Shown here one piece after another: positions 43,911 through 55,966 of a stretch of DNA of 64,000 nt. A program made the translations under genes and the position numbers. Positions within the stretch are counted from its first letter, which is position 1; each line of letters opens with the position of its first letter. Below the pieces are notes generated by a model. It saw nothing but the letters and a program-made list of their open reading frames with translations. It ran no database searches and was not told where the DNA came from. Source of the DNA: Opeltia flavorubescens (Eukaryota; Ascomycota; Lecanoromycetes; Teloschistales; Teloschistaceae); NCBI GenBank assembly GCA_000442125.1, contig KE546967.1, positions 1,860,001 through 1,924,000 of the forward strand, read 5' to 3'.

Positions 43911-44727
43911 ATGGCCGAAAACACAACCGAGGATGCTTCTGTGAACCCTATCGTTTTCTTCGATCTCGCCTTGGGAGGTAAGTCGCTTTATTTTCTGCCA
44001 GCGTGTTCTGTATAGAATATCAAGAATACATGCAAGGAGTACCTCCTTTCCAAGATCCACTTAGCTAACAAACATTAGGAGAGCCACTTGGCCGGATCAA
44101 GATGGAACTCTTTGCGAATATCGTTCCCAAGACAGCAGAAAACTTCCGACAATTCTGTACTGGTGAGTGTAAGGACCCACGGGGACAACCTCTGGGGTAC
44201 AAAGGTAGCAAATTTCACCGAGTGGTAAGTCTTCGAAAAAATTTATGCTCGCCATAGTCTGAAGAACCAATCTCATCGGGTCGAAGATCAAGGACTTTAT
44301 GATACAAGGTGGTGATTTCCTGCATGGCGACGGTACCGGGTATGTGAAACATTTGTCATTCATGTCATGGACGAGAGTCTAATACCGAAGAACCTGATAG
44401 GAGTGCGTCAATATACGGAGTCAAAAAGTTCGCGGATGAGAATTTCAAATTGAAGCACGACGAACCTGGCCTTTTGAGTATGGCCGTATGTTGCCAATTT
44501 GAATCGCTGTGCTCTTCAAAAACTAACGAGGACAGAATGCCGGACCAGATACGAACGGATGTCAATTCTTCATCTGCACCGTAGCCACGCCATTCCTCAA
44601 CAACAAGCATGTCGTTTTCGGCAAAGTTGTTGACGGTATGGACGTTGTCCGCAAGGTTGAGAATACCCGACTTAGAGGCGAGAAACCAGCCTCGGATGTT
44701 ATTATATCACAGTGCGGAGAGATGTGA
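43911..44727 (+). CDS. cyp3: Cyclophilin H-type peptidyl-prolyl isomerase
   Basis: Exons 43911-43977, 44079-44224, 44287-44339, 44401-44485 and 44536-44727 encode 180 residues. Cyclophilin H associates with the U4/U6 snRNP proteins Prp3/Prp4 and catalyses proline isomerisation. The fold is complete: [96 protein letters not shown]. The catalytic FHR and QGGDF residues are intact. At the position of the human CypA drug-contact Trp (W of EWLDGKHVVFG) this protein has Phe. The N-terminal short extension and the lack of targeting signal fit the nuclear/cytosolic CypH group. Symbol follows fungal naming and is tentative. Confidence 0.92.
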
Positions 44728-45033
44728 AGCGACCTTCTGACCAGCAGCCTTACGCTCTAAGTACGAATGTCTTTCATGCCTCAGTTGCTCGTTTCAGGAA
44801 TCATTCATGAAAAATCGACCCATTCGCATTGGTAATGGCACATAAGCTCTTCACAATCAACAGACTACTCGGCTCGATAACTGAATTGGTTCACAGTAAT
44901 ATCGAAATATGTTTCAGAACCCTGCGATTACATACTAATGCACGTCATAAGATATCGCATGTGCCAAAAAGCCAGATACCACGAATAATCCCATTTCTCA
45001 TCGTCGTCGGATACCTATCTCTATACCAACCTC
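44728..45033. other. Convergent spacer
   Basis: About 305 bp of 3' UTR-like sequence with no gene. Confidence 0.4.
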
Positions 45034-45819
45034 TCAGTACTTGTCCTCTGAATTTCTCCTCACCACCAACCCACATAACCGACATCTCTGACCTACCGTT
45101 CCATCGGCGCAATGCCAACAGCTCTCAGCACTACGATACCGTCCCGGCATCTCATACAGCGTCATCGGTCTCGCTCTCACTCTACCCTCAACCTGTGACA
45201 TCGTCCGTCGAGGCTCACCATCCGCCCATCGAACACGCCCACGTGCCTGCAGATCCAACCTCTCGAACCCAGCAAGTGCGTCATGGATTGGAGGCATAAC
45301 TCGAGCTTTCGCGCGAGGTATATCCTTCGGTGGCGTTGCGGGTAGATCGAACCAACTAGAAGAAGATTCACTCACCTCAGATCGCCCATCATGATTCTTG
45401 TCCTTCTCCTCAGAGCCCTCCTTCCTCCCACCTCCGTCTCCATTTCCGAAGCCTCCATCTAAAAAAGTCAGCGGGTTCCGCGAGTCTAGCGGGTGTCGCT
45501 CGAAGAATTGTATTTCCGACGCGGCATCTCCGTTGTGGTGTTGCTCCTCGAACTCCAGGGGTAGCGCTGCTGTGGATGATGAAGGAGAGGGGTTTTTGGT
45601 AGCTACGGGGCTGAGGATGGGGGAGAGGAGGGCTTTGACTCGTTCTAGACGTTTGCTACCGGATCGTTGGGGCAGGGTGCTTTGCTTTGAGGGGGAGGTG
45701 GATGTTGTGCTTGGGGAGGGAGCGGTGGCTGTGGAGAGGGTGAGTTGTACGGGGGCTGGGGCATGGGGATGGGGATGGGTGAGAGGGGGAAGGGGGAGAC
45801 CGCGCATTTGACGGGGCAT
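45034..45819 (-). CDS. Orphan protein with C-terminal double CxxC knuckle
   Basis: One exon, 261 codons, starting at the ATG at 45819. The N-terminal half is low-complexity (Pro/His/Ser/Thr). A short basic-hydrophobic helix follows (KRLERVKALLSPILSPV), then EIQFFERHPLDSRNPLTFLD, an acidic Gly stretch, SSSSWFDLPATPPKDIPRAK and the tail ESCWHCADGTVGQRCRLCGL. The two CxxC pairs, eight residues apart, look like a small zinc knuckle. I know no named family for this pattern. Composition changes from C-rich to purine-rich along the coding strand near 45490, as in neighbours. The gene is probably real because the C-terminus is rich in W, Y and C in an ordered way and ends in a clean stop. Confidence 0.62.
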   Translation of the reverse strand: MPRQMRGLPLPPLTHPHPHAPAPVQLTLSTATAPSPSTTSTSPSKQSTLPQRSGSKRLERVKALLSPILSPVATKNPSPSSSTAALPLEFEEQHHNGDAASEIQFFERHPLDSRNPLTFLDGGFGNGDGGGRKEGSEEKDKNHDGRSEVSESSSSWFDLPATPPKDIPRAKARVMPPIHDALAGFERLDLQARGRVRWADGEPRRTMSQVEGRVRARPMTLYEMPGRYRSAESCWHCADGTVGQRCRLCGLVVRRNSEDKY

Positions 45820-46528
45820 GGCTCTTTCGAAGTGGGTACGTTAAGGTGACGGGGGTAACACTTTACAAGGTGATGCTTGTTTTGGTGATACTTTACCTGC
45901 GCTCGGTGATGCGAGAAGTTGGGGATTGGGGAAGTACGAAATTTGGAAGGGAATATTTGTAGGGACAAGGGCATTGTGGGGGGAGATGCTTGCTTTCTTT
46001 GTGTTTTGGAGTCCTTTGTGCTGGTGGGGTGAATGGCATTGTCGTTATGGGACAGGGGAGGGATTGGAGGTGGAGACAAAGGGTCTCTATGTTTGTTCTT
46101 TGAATATGGGCCTGGTACAGATTTCGCGACATCGATGTATGGGGTAGTAGACTTGTTTAACTCATTGAGGAAGCAGGGGTTATGTTTCTATGTAGACTTT
46201 GATATTTCCAGGGGATTCTGGGGACTTGGGGATCGGTATACTCCTGATTGTGCGTGATTAATGAGAGAAGCAATGGGTTGTATGACGTTGATTTTCTATC
46301 TATCTTTCGAAGCTGTTCTTAGCTTATTCTTTTTCCTCCGAGATGTTGGATCATTTGCCACCTGAACCCCCTCGATCTATCTCGTCCATATTCCATCTCT
46401 TTTAGTCTTCCATTTTTCATCTCACGTCATCCAAATAACTTTCCTCCTTCTTCCTACTCTCCCCTTTGCATGCAATCCTTTTTCATCCAGCCGAGGCCCA
46501 TGTCCATCATATCCCTTCCACGCATCTG
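45820..46528. other. Spacer
   Basis: About 710 bp between the orphan's start and the ERG10 stop. It is T-rich near 46340-46460; no supported gene. Confidence 0.4.
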
Positions 46529-47925
<1,397 letters not shown>

Positions 47926-48347
47926 TCTGGCTTTTGAATGAAGGACGAGGAAGCTGAAGGCAGCGAACAAGTATACGATTGAGGACAGGGGAATATATGA
48001 ATCAATTTCTCTGTGTGATCTGAAGCTGCAAGACGGTGAAGGAATATGCCAATTGAATTTGGTTAACATTTCCCAGTGTTTGTCTTGGCGCCATCACTTC
48101 GCAGCCGTTAGATCTAAGCTCAATCAGGACGCTTAACTCGGAGGAACACTGTTCGTTAGCAAAAACCATATGTGTAATCAACAGCGAGCTGAATAATTCA
48201 ACAATCAATATATATTGTATTCGTCCTTGCTAGATGTCTTCTTCCAATTCCCAAAAGCGCCTCGCTATCAAGAAACGGGCCTTGCACCAAGCGCCACGTA
48301 TAAGAAACCACAAGTGAATATAAGGAATTGTCCCCTCATGAAAGGAA
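47926..48347. other. Spacer upstream of ERG10
   Basis: About 420 bp between the ERG10 start and the GH16 stop. It must hold the ERG10 promoter. No sterol-response site is evident to me. Confidence 0.4.
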
Positions 48348-49787
48348 TCATAGATGATCCCCGACAGCACTTCGTAAATGTAAATCCAGATGCCTCCGCC
48401 ATGGCCTGCGCTTTGCCCTTCTTCCTTCATACGACAGCGTGCTATTACAATCAGGGTTATCGGCTCCTTGCTGCAGGACTTTCGCTTCCGGCAACACAAA
48501 CCCAGGTCCAACGGTCATTGTGATTGGTGCGCCGGTTATGATTTGTGTCGCCATCGCCGGTGGTGGACCGAACATAGTCATAGTAATGGGACCTCCATCC
48601 ACGAGCTCCGTAACCATCGGTTGGTCGGCTGTGGGAACGGGCTGTTGCTGTGATTGCTGAGCTGGGATAGAAGTGGCAGGCTGCTGTGATGGCTGTGAAG
48701 GATTGCTCGTTGATCCCCCATCGGTTGTATACACTTTGAGCGCGTTGACTTTCCAAAAAGCGTCCGTGAAAGCTGTAGGGTTATTTTGAACGTATTCCTC
48801 GCACGTTGCTGCTTTGGCTGAACAGGTCTTGTCTTCGGACCAAGTCTTGCCGGCCCAGTCGCCTGTGACATCTTATCAGTATATATTTACATTAGTGGAT
48901 TGGATAAGAAGGGTTTCCGCACCGCAAAACGTGGTATCGAAAACGATCTGCTGATCCTTAAAATGCTGATCAATATCACAGCTCGAGCCTCCCTGGAAAG
49001 CTGCTATGGGATTCCCCCATCCTTTCGGGTCAGGTGAATTGCCGAGAATATCCTGGGGCTCCTGGCCTCGATCGAAGTTCCAGACAGAGATGCCATCGCT
49101 TGTCCACTCCATCGCGTAGATACCGCCGTTGCCAGGATTGAACCCATCTGCAAATTTCCCTCCCTTGAGCGGGCAGCCCTTGTTGGCTAGGCAGGAAGAT
49201 CCGGCTAAAGAGCAGCCGTCGCTGGTGTGCATCGTCACTTGGTTCTGGGGCTGCATGTTGACGCCTTCTATGATGTCGATTTCGCCGCTTGAGGGCCAGT
49301 TGGGTCCTGTTGTCCAGCTAGTCGACATTTCATATTAGTACATTGACAAAAGGCTTTAGCTGATGAAAAAGAGCTACGCACAAAGCAGGCCACATTCCAC
49401 AAGCGTTCCCAGGCATATGGGCCAGATCGAGCACCATCAATGCGTGGTTGTAGGATGCTTTGGAGGTCAATCGGAGTGAGTCGCGACCGCGGCCGGAAGC
49501 AACATTCGAAGAATCGACGCGTAGTGTAACGGCTCCGTTATTCGAATCGATCAGGCTGCTCTTCTGCGCGGTAGCTTGGTCAACGTAATTGACATAGCCA
49601 TGAGTAGGGTCATCTATCTGAGGCTTTTGTCAGTGCTCGAAAGGCTCCCAGACTTGATGGGTATTACTGTATCGAAGCTAAACATGTCGAAAAACTTATC
49701 TGCGCTATAGTCGTCTTTCAAAGAGTAGCCAGCGAGAATGAGAGGGACCAGCCCGGAAAAGAAATAGATGCTATGAAGAAAATGCAT
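48348..49787 (-). CDS. Secreted GH16 endo-beta-glucanase
   Basis: Exons 49787-49668, 49617-49382, 49317-48923 and 48862-48348 encode 421 residues. A signal peptide (MHFLHSIYFFSGLVPLILA) precedes a GH16 jelly-roll: YSLKDDYSADKFFDMFSFDT, then SLRLTSKASYNHALMVLDLA, GNACGMWPAFWTTGPNWPSS and the catalytic GEIDIIEGVN (E-x-D-x-x-E) near residue 128. Cysteines in DGCSLAGSSCLANKGCPL fit the fungal mixed-linked or beta-1,3(4)-glucanase branch. The part after residue 300 is a Ser/Thr/Pro/Gln linker, likely O-glycosylated, with a terminal basic patch and no GPI signal in this frame. The substrate is cell-wall or plant beta-glucan by family knowledge. Confidence 0.93.
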
Positions 49788-50525
49788 CTTGGGGTATCGA
49801 CTAATGAGAAAGAAGTCGCTGTGGTGATAGCAAGATTAATTTATATACATGTCATATATCATTACAAGAAGAGACAAGAAATGAAGTTGACGAAAAGAGA
49901 AGGTCCGGAGGAGGAGGCGTTGAGATGCAGGCGGACAATAGGAAAAAGCAGATGGTGGAGCTCATATTGTAGTATATGATGAACTCAAGCAGCTTCTAAA
50001 GTGCATGACCACGCCGACGAGGTTTCATGAACAAATGATTGATTCCTAGTATCCAGAAGAGCACTGCGCCTAGGCAACGGCGCCAGAAGTATCTCCATAG
50101 CAGGCACTGCAAGGCCGTTGGGTAGGAATTTTACGATGATACAGAAACAAATGATGCCTAAGGATTAGTAGCGTAGGCTTGTGGAAAGCAAACGGATGTC
50201 CAATGAATGGAGTTCGAGTTTCACTCGAATCCCTGCCTAATTGCGCGACTATAGGCGTGAGGAACAGCTACGCCATCAAGTGCCGGCACGAGGCCACTCG
50301 TCTGAAATCAGTGGCGTTAAACGTTCCGACGCGTCCTCGAGAAATTCCAGGCCTATGGTGTTTTGTGCATCTGAAACTGTTTTGGACGCAAGCCAGTCGC
50401 CACCGTATTTATGTACTCTCCAAATCATTCAGCGCGCTGTCATTTGCACAACATTGAAATACTTTATATGTGATCATACATGTCTTATCCATCAGCCATC
50501 ATTGGGACGGAAAAGATCCCCAAGT
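49788..50525. other. Spacer upstream of the GH16 gene
   Basis: About 740 bp. It contains a perfect 7-bp hairpin, TTCGAGT at 50213-50219 and ACTCGAA at 50223-50229, three bases apart, and short ORFs with no motif. It should carry the GH16 promoter and the VPS8 3' UTR. Confidence 0.45.
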
Positions 50526-53500
50526 CTATGCTGTTACACACAAAAGACATCTAAGATCCTGGCCGCCATCAGAACCGTTGCGCCGCTCATTCTCCGCCCC
50601 ATCGCCTGACTCCTCCATCCTCTCTAAGCATATGCGGTGGAATATGTGCCTGCATGAGAATATAATCAATGGACTCGTTGCCTCATCATTCGCATCCACC
50701 ACTTTCTCATCCTCATCTGGACCTAATGGCTGTTTCCCCTTCTCCACCTTTGATCTTGATTCTTCCTGGATAGCCTTGCCCTTGCCTTGTACCCTATTTT
50801 CTCCGCCATCGTCCTGTAGTGGGTTGGAACCGTGTCGCTGCAGCACCTGTTCTGTTATCTCGTCCTCCTTTTTCAACCAAGCCTCCCACACCGTGGCTCC
50901 TGTTCCAGGCCCCCAAACTCGCCGCCCGCAGCCTTCGCAAACTTGACCGAGCGGTCTCCAACCTCTCCGGCTCAGTTTATCTGCTTCTTCTACATGCACA
51001 AAAACATCTTTGTCGAGTAAACGGTTCGCCAATGCAAGCAGACTTTCTTCATATGAGTATGCCGAGAAGATCGTACTGAGCACTGACCTCAAATTGGCTA
51101 GGGATGGTGATGAAGCAGATGCGTGCTGTAGAAACGCTCGAAGGATCCGCAAGAACGAGACATCGGTTCGCAGACCTTCGCTGCCTCGTGGCACACTCGT
51201 TGCAGATAGCAGTGCAGTGAATGTTTCCTGGACGATGGTTCGTAATTCTGCGGCCAATCTAGCCGTGTCGAATAGCTGTTCTCTTGATGTTTTACCGCCG
51301 GCCGTGCCACTCGCCTGATCCTGGATTGACTCCGTTATCTGTTTCGTCACCTTAACCACAGCATTAATTAGATCCAACCACATATTCTCGATGGTAGATA
51401 ATTCGCCGTGCTCGCTCTTTGCTCGCTTTCCGTGCTTCAATTGGATTTTGCCATGATCCAGAGGCTTCGTCTGCCCTTGGCAAAGCCATATACCGACGCG
51501 AGCGAATTTCTGAATCGATGCAACGAGATCATATGCGGTCTCGGCCGTGTTTTCCATATCTGGCGTCTCCGCTGCCGTGTCTAGTAATCCAAGTAATGCC
51601 GCTTCGAGCGTGTCAAGATGCTGCGCAAGTCGAGTGATGGCCCCTCGAGCCTTNCCTTCTCTGGCCATTAGTATGACTGCAGCGTCAATAACACCACTGT
51701 TCTCAAGGGCCGGCAAAACTTCCTCCAGTCGAAGATCACCGGCCTTCAATCGCTCGATGTACTCTTTCACATGGTGCGGATCATGTTCACAAAGCAAGCG
51801 TACGTAGAGCTCGACGAAACCTCGATTAGAATTCCCAATGGAAGATCGAGGTCGTTCCAAAGCCGAGTCCACCGGATCTAGTACTGTACGTAAATACTCA
51901 AGTTTTTGGCTATCGTCAGATACCGTGTCCAAGGCATCTAACATAATATCGTGCATGCTCGGCGCATATTTCTGGATGGTAGCAGCCGCTTCCTTGACGT
52001 CTCTCTCCACGAAAAGCGATGCATTCGTCTTGATGACGTTTTGGACTTCCTCGACTTGCTTATCACTCAAGGCAGCACTCGCTCGCAGGCACTCAGCAAC
52101 ACATTCGAAAACCAGACTTCCATTAGCAGGGCCTTCGTTGAAGCATGTTTGGATGAGGTTCGCATATTCGTTCTCAGATCTGTAGATTGACCGCAAAACA
52201 CGATAGAAACCAGCCTTCGTAAGTAAAGGAATCAGGTCGTCAACATTTGGTGGCTGGTATACTGAGAAAAGATATTCAACGCTGAGCTGACAATCTTCGG
52301 AAATATCATCGACGAAATGTTCGCAGAGGCCAATGAGAATCCGATGAAGTGTATGACCGGGTAGCCGTATAAATTGATGGAATTTAGGTAGGTTTCGGGC
52401 AATGAACATGTGTAGATAGACAGTATCTTCAGGCTCATACCTCGGAGGCACCATGATTTCTAGGAGTATGCTCACAATCCATTGTCGAGTAACGGTCAAC
52501 CCGGATTTCTGACCCTCCGACAGCTGGGTGGGAGTGTCGTTTGTTGAATGGTCGTTTGTGCGATTAAGAAAGCTGTCCTCGAATGCTTCATTCAGCATGC
52601 TAAGAAAACTGGGCGCATCAAAATCAAGGACCTTCCTTAAGTTGGAGAATGAATCATAGCCAAGCCGTCCAGATTGAGTGCCACCGTTTGGTAAAGAGTT
52701 ACTGCTGCCGGAGAAGAAGAAATTGTAAATCTCAGCTTTGGCCAGCGTGGCTCTGCCCTCATCCATCTCTGCACCTGCTGGATATACGCGACCGGTGAGG
52801 ATGTAGGACAGATAAGGAAAAACCTTTGATGCATCAGATGAGGCCCGAGCCCGAGCTGAAGGTGTATTGTTTGTATCTCCATTGCTACGATCTTCTGTAA
52901 AGTTCAGAAGGTCATGAAGAGTTGTGGTGTAATCGTCTAGGCCCTGATTCCATACGTACAGCAGGGCGTCATACAAATGATTCTGCTTACACAATGAGTT
53001 TATTTGGTCCAGATCCATGGTTCTCGGGTCAAGGTGACAGAGCATTTCTTCCAGGCGTGCGTGGAGATCCCTTTCGATGTAAAAAGACACCAGATCTTTA
53101 AGTACAGTGGGTGGGATAAGCTGAACATCGTCACCCATGACGAACGGCTCTAGGACCTGGAAAAAGGTGTTCTGGACCTTGGCCTCAGAGAACCACGGAT
53201 ACACTTCATCAAACAAGAAAAACATGTCGTTGATGCTGACACAAGCAGACATACATACACCAGCAAGTTCTTGTAATTGCAACGAACCTGGAGATTCACC
53301 ATTCGCTTCCTCATGTTTCCCAAAAGTGTATCGCAGAGAAGCCGATATCATTTCGAGCAGCTTGTCCAGGACCATTCGATGCCTGGAATCATCATCATCA
53401 GGGAGACCCACACTGACTTTGTCAGCTTCACCAGTGTAGTAGGATACTGCAAGTTCGATCGCTCCAATATAGTTGCCTTCCTCCATTAAGGCCAGCAGAC

Positions 53501-55402
53501 GGTCAGCCCAATTAGAAAGCTGACCGAAAGAAAGCTCGTTGAAGCCAAGGAGGAACAGCCTGCCTTTGTAAGCTCTGAAACTCATATAGAAAGCATCAGC
53601 AACAACACCATGCATTGAGGCATCTTCTTCGTCAAGCTCCTCCACAAGCATATTTAGTTGCTGGGAAAAGAGGTCAACGTGATATATATGCTTCTGAACA
53701 AGATCCGATGAATTTGTTTCTCGAAGGGAGCTGTCTTCTAGAATGACAAGTTGCTGAGTGATTGTAAGAACGGCCAGAACAGAACGACCCAACCATTGCA
53801 CTGCAACAATAGCCTCTTGTGCTTTCCATTTACTTCGTGACCTAAATTGCAGACTCGGCGGCCCCTCCGCTCCGCTGGAAGATGATGGTTCTATCTCAAC
53901 CACCTCGAGTACAGTCAAGACATTCGACCAGCAATAGACCAGTTTGACTTTTGACGTATTCTCGGAAGTCACTTTACTAGGTACCTTCAGCTTCACACTT
54001 GGAAACCAGGCTAATGCGGCGGTCATAGCGCTGTGAGCGGCGACCTCTCTCGGTCTCGGAGTCTTGTACTGAGTTTGAGCTATTGGTGTGGTTGACACAA
54101 TGACGAGTAAATAAGGTGTCAACATTGCGACTAAACCCATCGTGTCCGACGCTTGTTCCGCATTTCCCAAAGGTAATGGTGAAAAGCCCAAGACAGAGCT
54201 TGGTTTCCTCTGAGGCAGGGAGCTTAGTGTATTTTCTGGATATCGGCCCAATATCCGTGTGGTTTTGACAGTCCGCGCTACGACACCCATGCCTCGAGTA
54301 GCCAGATGTGAAAAGGCCATACCTTTGTCATCCGCGGAAACCAGAGCTGTGTGCCTTGATCCCAGGAAACCCAAGTGGAGAATAGCGACATCGATGACAT
54401 GGCCATCGAGGTTTGGTGTACGTCTCTTATCCACTGGGAGTATATGGAGAAAAGGCTTTGCAGGCTTCGCAAGCTCCCAGGTGTAGATATGCCCAGATGC
54501 ATGTCCACCAGCGACGGTAGAATGGTCCGCCGATATACTGATTGATGTAACAGCTCCAGATTCAATAGCTAAAGCTGTGTCAACGTTTGTTGAGAGAATG
54601 GTAGAATTTTTCGCGTACCCTTAGTCCCTGAGCCTATGATTGACTTGAGATTTTGGTTGTAATCGAAGATCAATATCAAACCCTTGGATGTTCCCAATGC
54701 TATTGTGGTTGAGATTGTAATGCAGGTAGGTCGTCCAAAGCTCCGTTTCCCAACTTCAGAAAACGCCTGGCCTGTGATCTTCCTTAACCTAGTCCATCGT
54801 ACGACTTCCCACGGTACTTGATCTGCGTCGATATCTCCGACCTTGGATATCAACTGGCTATTGACGGATGTCGTACGAGAGTGTGACTGAAGAAAAGCTG
54901 GTGATGCCGCCCGCGATGAGTTTTGTGGTGAAGAAAGTCGAGCCTGGAACCGCCGGTCGAAGGGACGGAGAGATGGAGTTGGACTTCGGCCATACGCAGA
55001 TACTCGGGCATGTCTGCTAGGAGAGGACGCGAGGGAACCCTTTTCTCATTAGCATCTAACGTGTGTAGCTGATGATACGCTCTTGAATACCTTTATCGAG
55101 GGAGTATCATCCGGGATTGAAAGAGAGCCACCAGCACTTGATGATCGCTCGTGTGTTGCCGGATCTGTTCCAATTTGCGCACTGACTAAGTTGTCAAATT
55201 GAGCTCGATCGTGTTCGTCTCCATCTCGAGGGCCAGAACTTAATTCCTCTTCGTGTTGTCCTGTGATAGTATCCAATTGCCCCAATGCCTTATTGTCGTC
55301 TTTCGATCTTTCTTCGTCATCTTTCTCATCCTCCAAATGGCTTTCTGCATCGCTTGTTGAAAGTTCCGGACCAGTGTCGGTCGCGCCTTGTGCAGTGCTC
55401 AT
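50526..55402 (-). CDS. VPS8: CORVET subunit Vps8 with C-terminal RING
   Basis: Exons 55402-55091, 55039-54619 and 54574-50526 give 1593 residues. Vps8 binds Vps21/Rab5 in the CORVET tether on early endosomes. Visible parts: an acidic disordered N-terminus; ISKVGDIDADQVPWEVVRWT; a beta-propeller region with TCITISTTIALGTSKGLILI, SISISADHSTVAGGHASGHI and HLGFLGSRHTALVSADDKGM; a long helical solenoid; and a split RING: CEGCGRRVWGPG, a low-complexity insert of about 90 residues, then CRHIFHRICLERM and CLLC. Start choice is uncertain. The frame continues upstream with no ATG; a GTACGT intron could link it to an ATG at 55634 (PPRPAPPG-type exon). The unknown base at 51654 lies in a GGN Gly codon. 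Confidence 0.92.
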
Positions 55403-55966
55403 CGGAGTGGTTTCACAACCCACATCTCTTCGTAGTGTACCATTGGTGCTCCGGTGGCTCAATATATCTTTAGTGGGAACATGGGCATGGTTTTAGTGAA
55501 GAACAGCTCGGAGTCTTATGAATATGGAGTAGTTTTGACATAGCATGCGACGTACGAAGTAGTTTGTGGCCTGGAATGGTTGCCTTATTCCTCGCCAAGA
55601 TTCCGGGCGGGGCGGGGCGGGGCGGAACGTCCATTGAGCGAAGCTCGAGGCATGCTTGGTCACATATTTGTTGGAAGTGTAATGTGAAAGTAGTAATGAA
55701 AAGGTTTTCTAGGAACCGTTCTCTCAATACCTACATCGATACATCGATGCCTATCGACATAAACCCGCTTCTCCGTTCCACGCAGTTCATTTTGATAGAT
55801 TACATTTGGGAAATTTCGAATATGATCTAAGCGCGCTTACACATTAAGAGTTCTGGTTCTCAGAAATTCTGAACTGTCAGGTATTTGCAGTACATTTCCG
55901 GACCTCGAGAACATTAAATACATCTTTTTCTGAAATGACAGTGAACGTTTTTAGTGGCCCTCAAAT
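55403..55966. promoter_or_regulatory. VPS8 5' region with G-quadruplex motif
   Basis: This spacer covers the VPS8 5' UTR or first exon and the URA4 3' end. At 55605-55625 the + strand reads GGG then three GGGG runs, each set apart by one C. There is also an ATCGAT repeat near 55737-55750. Confidence 0.5.
55605..55625 (+). repeat. GGGGC tandem repeat, G-quadruplex-forming motif
   Basis: Four runs of three or more G with one-base C spacers lie within 21 bp on the + strand, that is on the template strand of VPS8. This meets the classic G3+N1-7 quadruplex rule with the shortest possible loops. The complementary strand is a C-rich i-motif candidate. Confidence 0.8.

Noticed and set aside
50205-50235. 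tRNA B-box-like sequence near the hairpin
   Set aside because: The pattern is the palindrome TTCGAGT/ACTCGAA; no A box, acceptor stem or anticodon arm could be placed around it.
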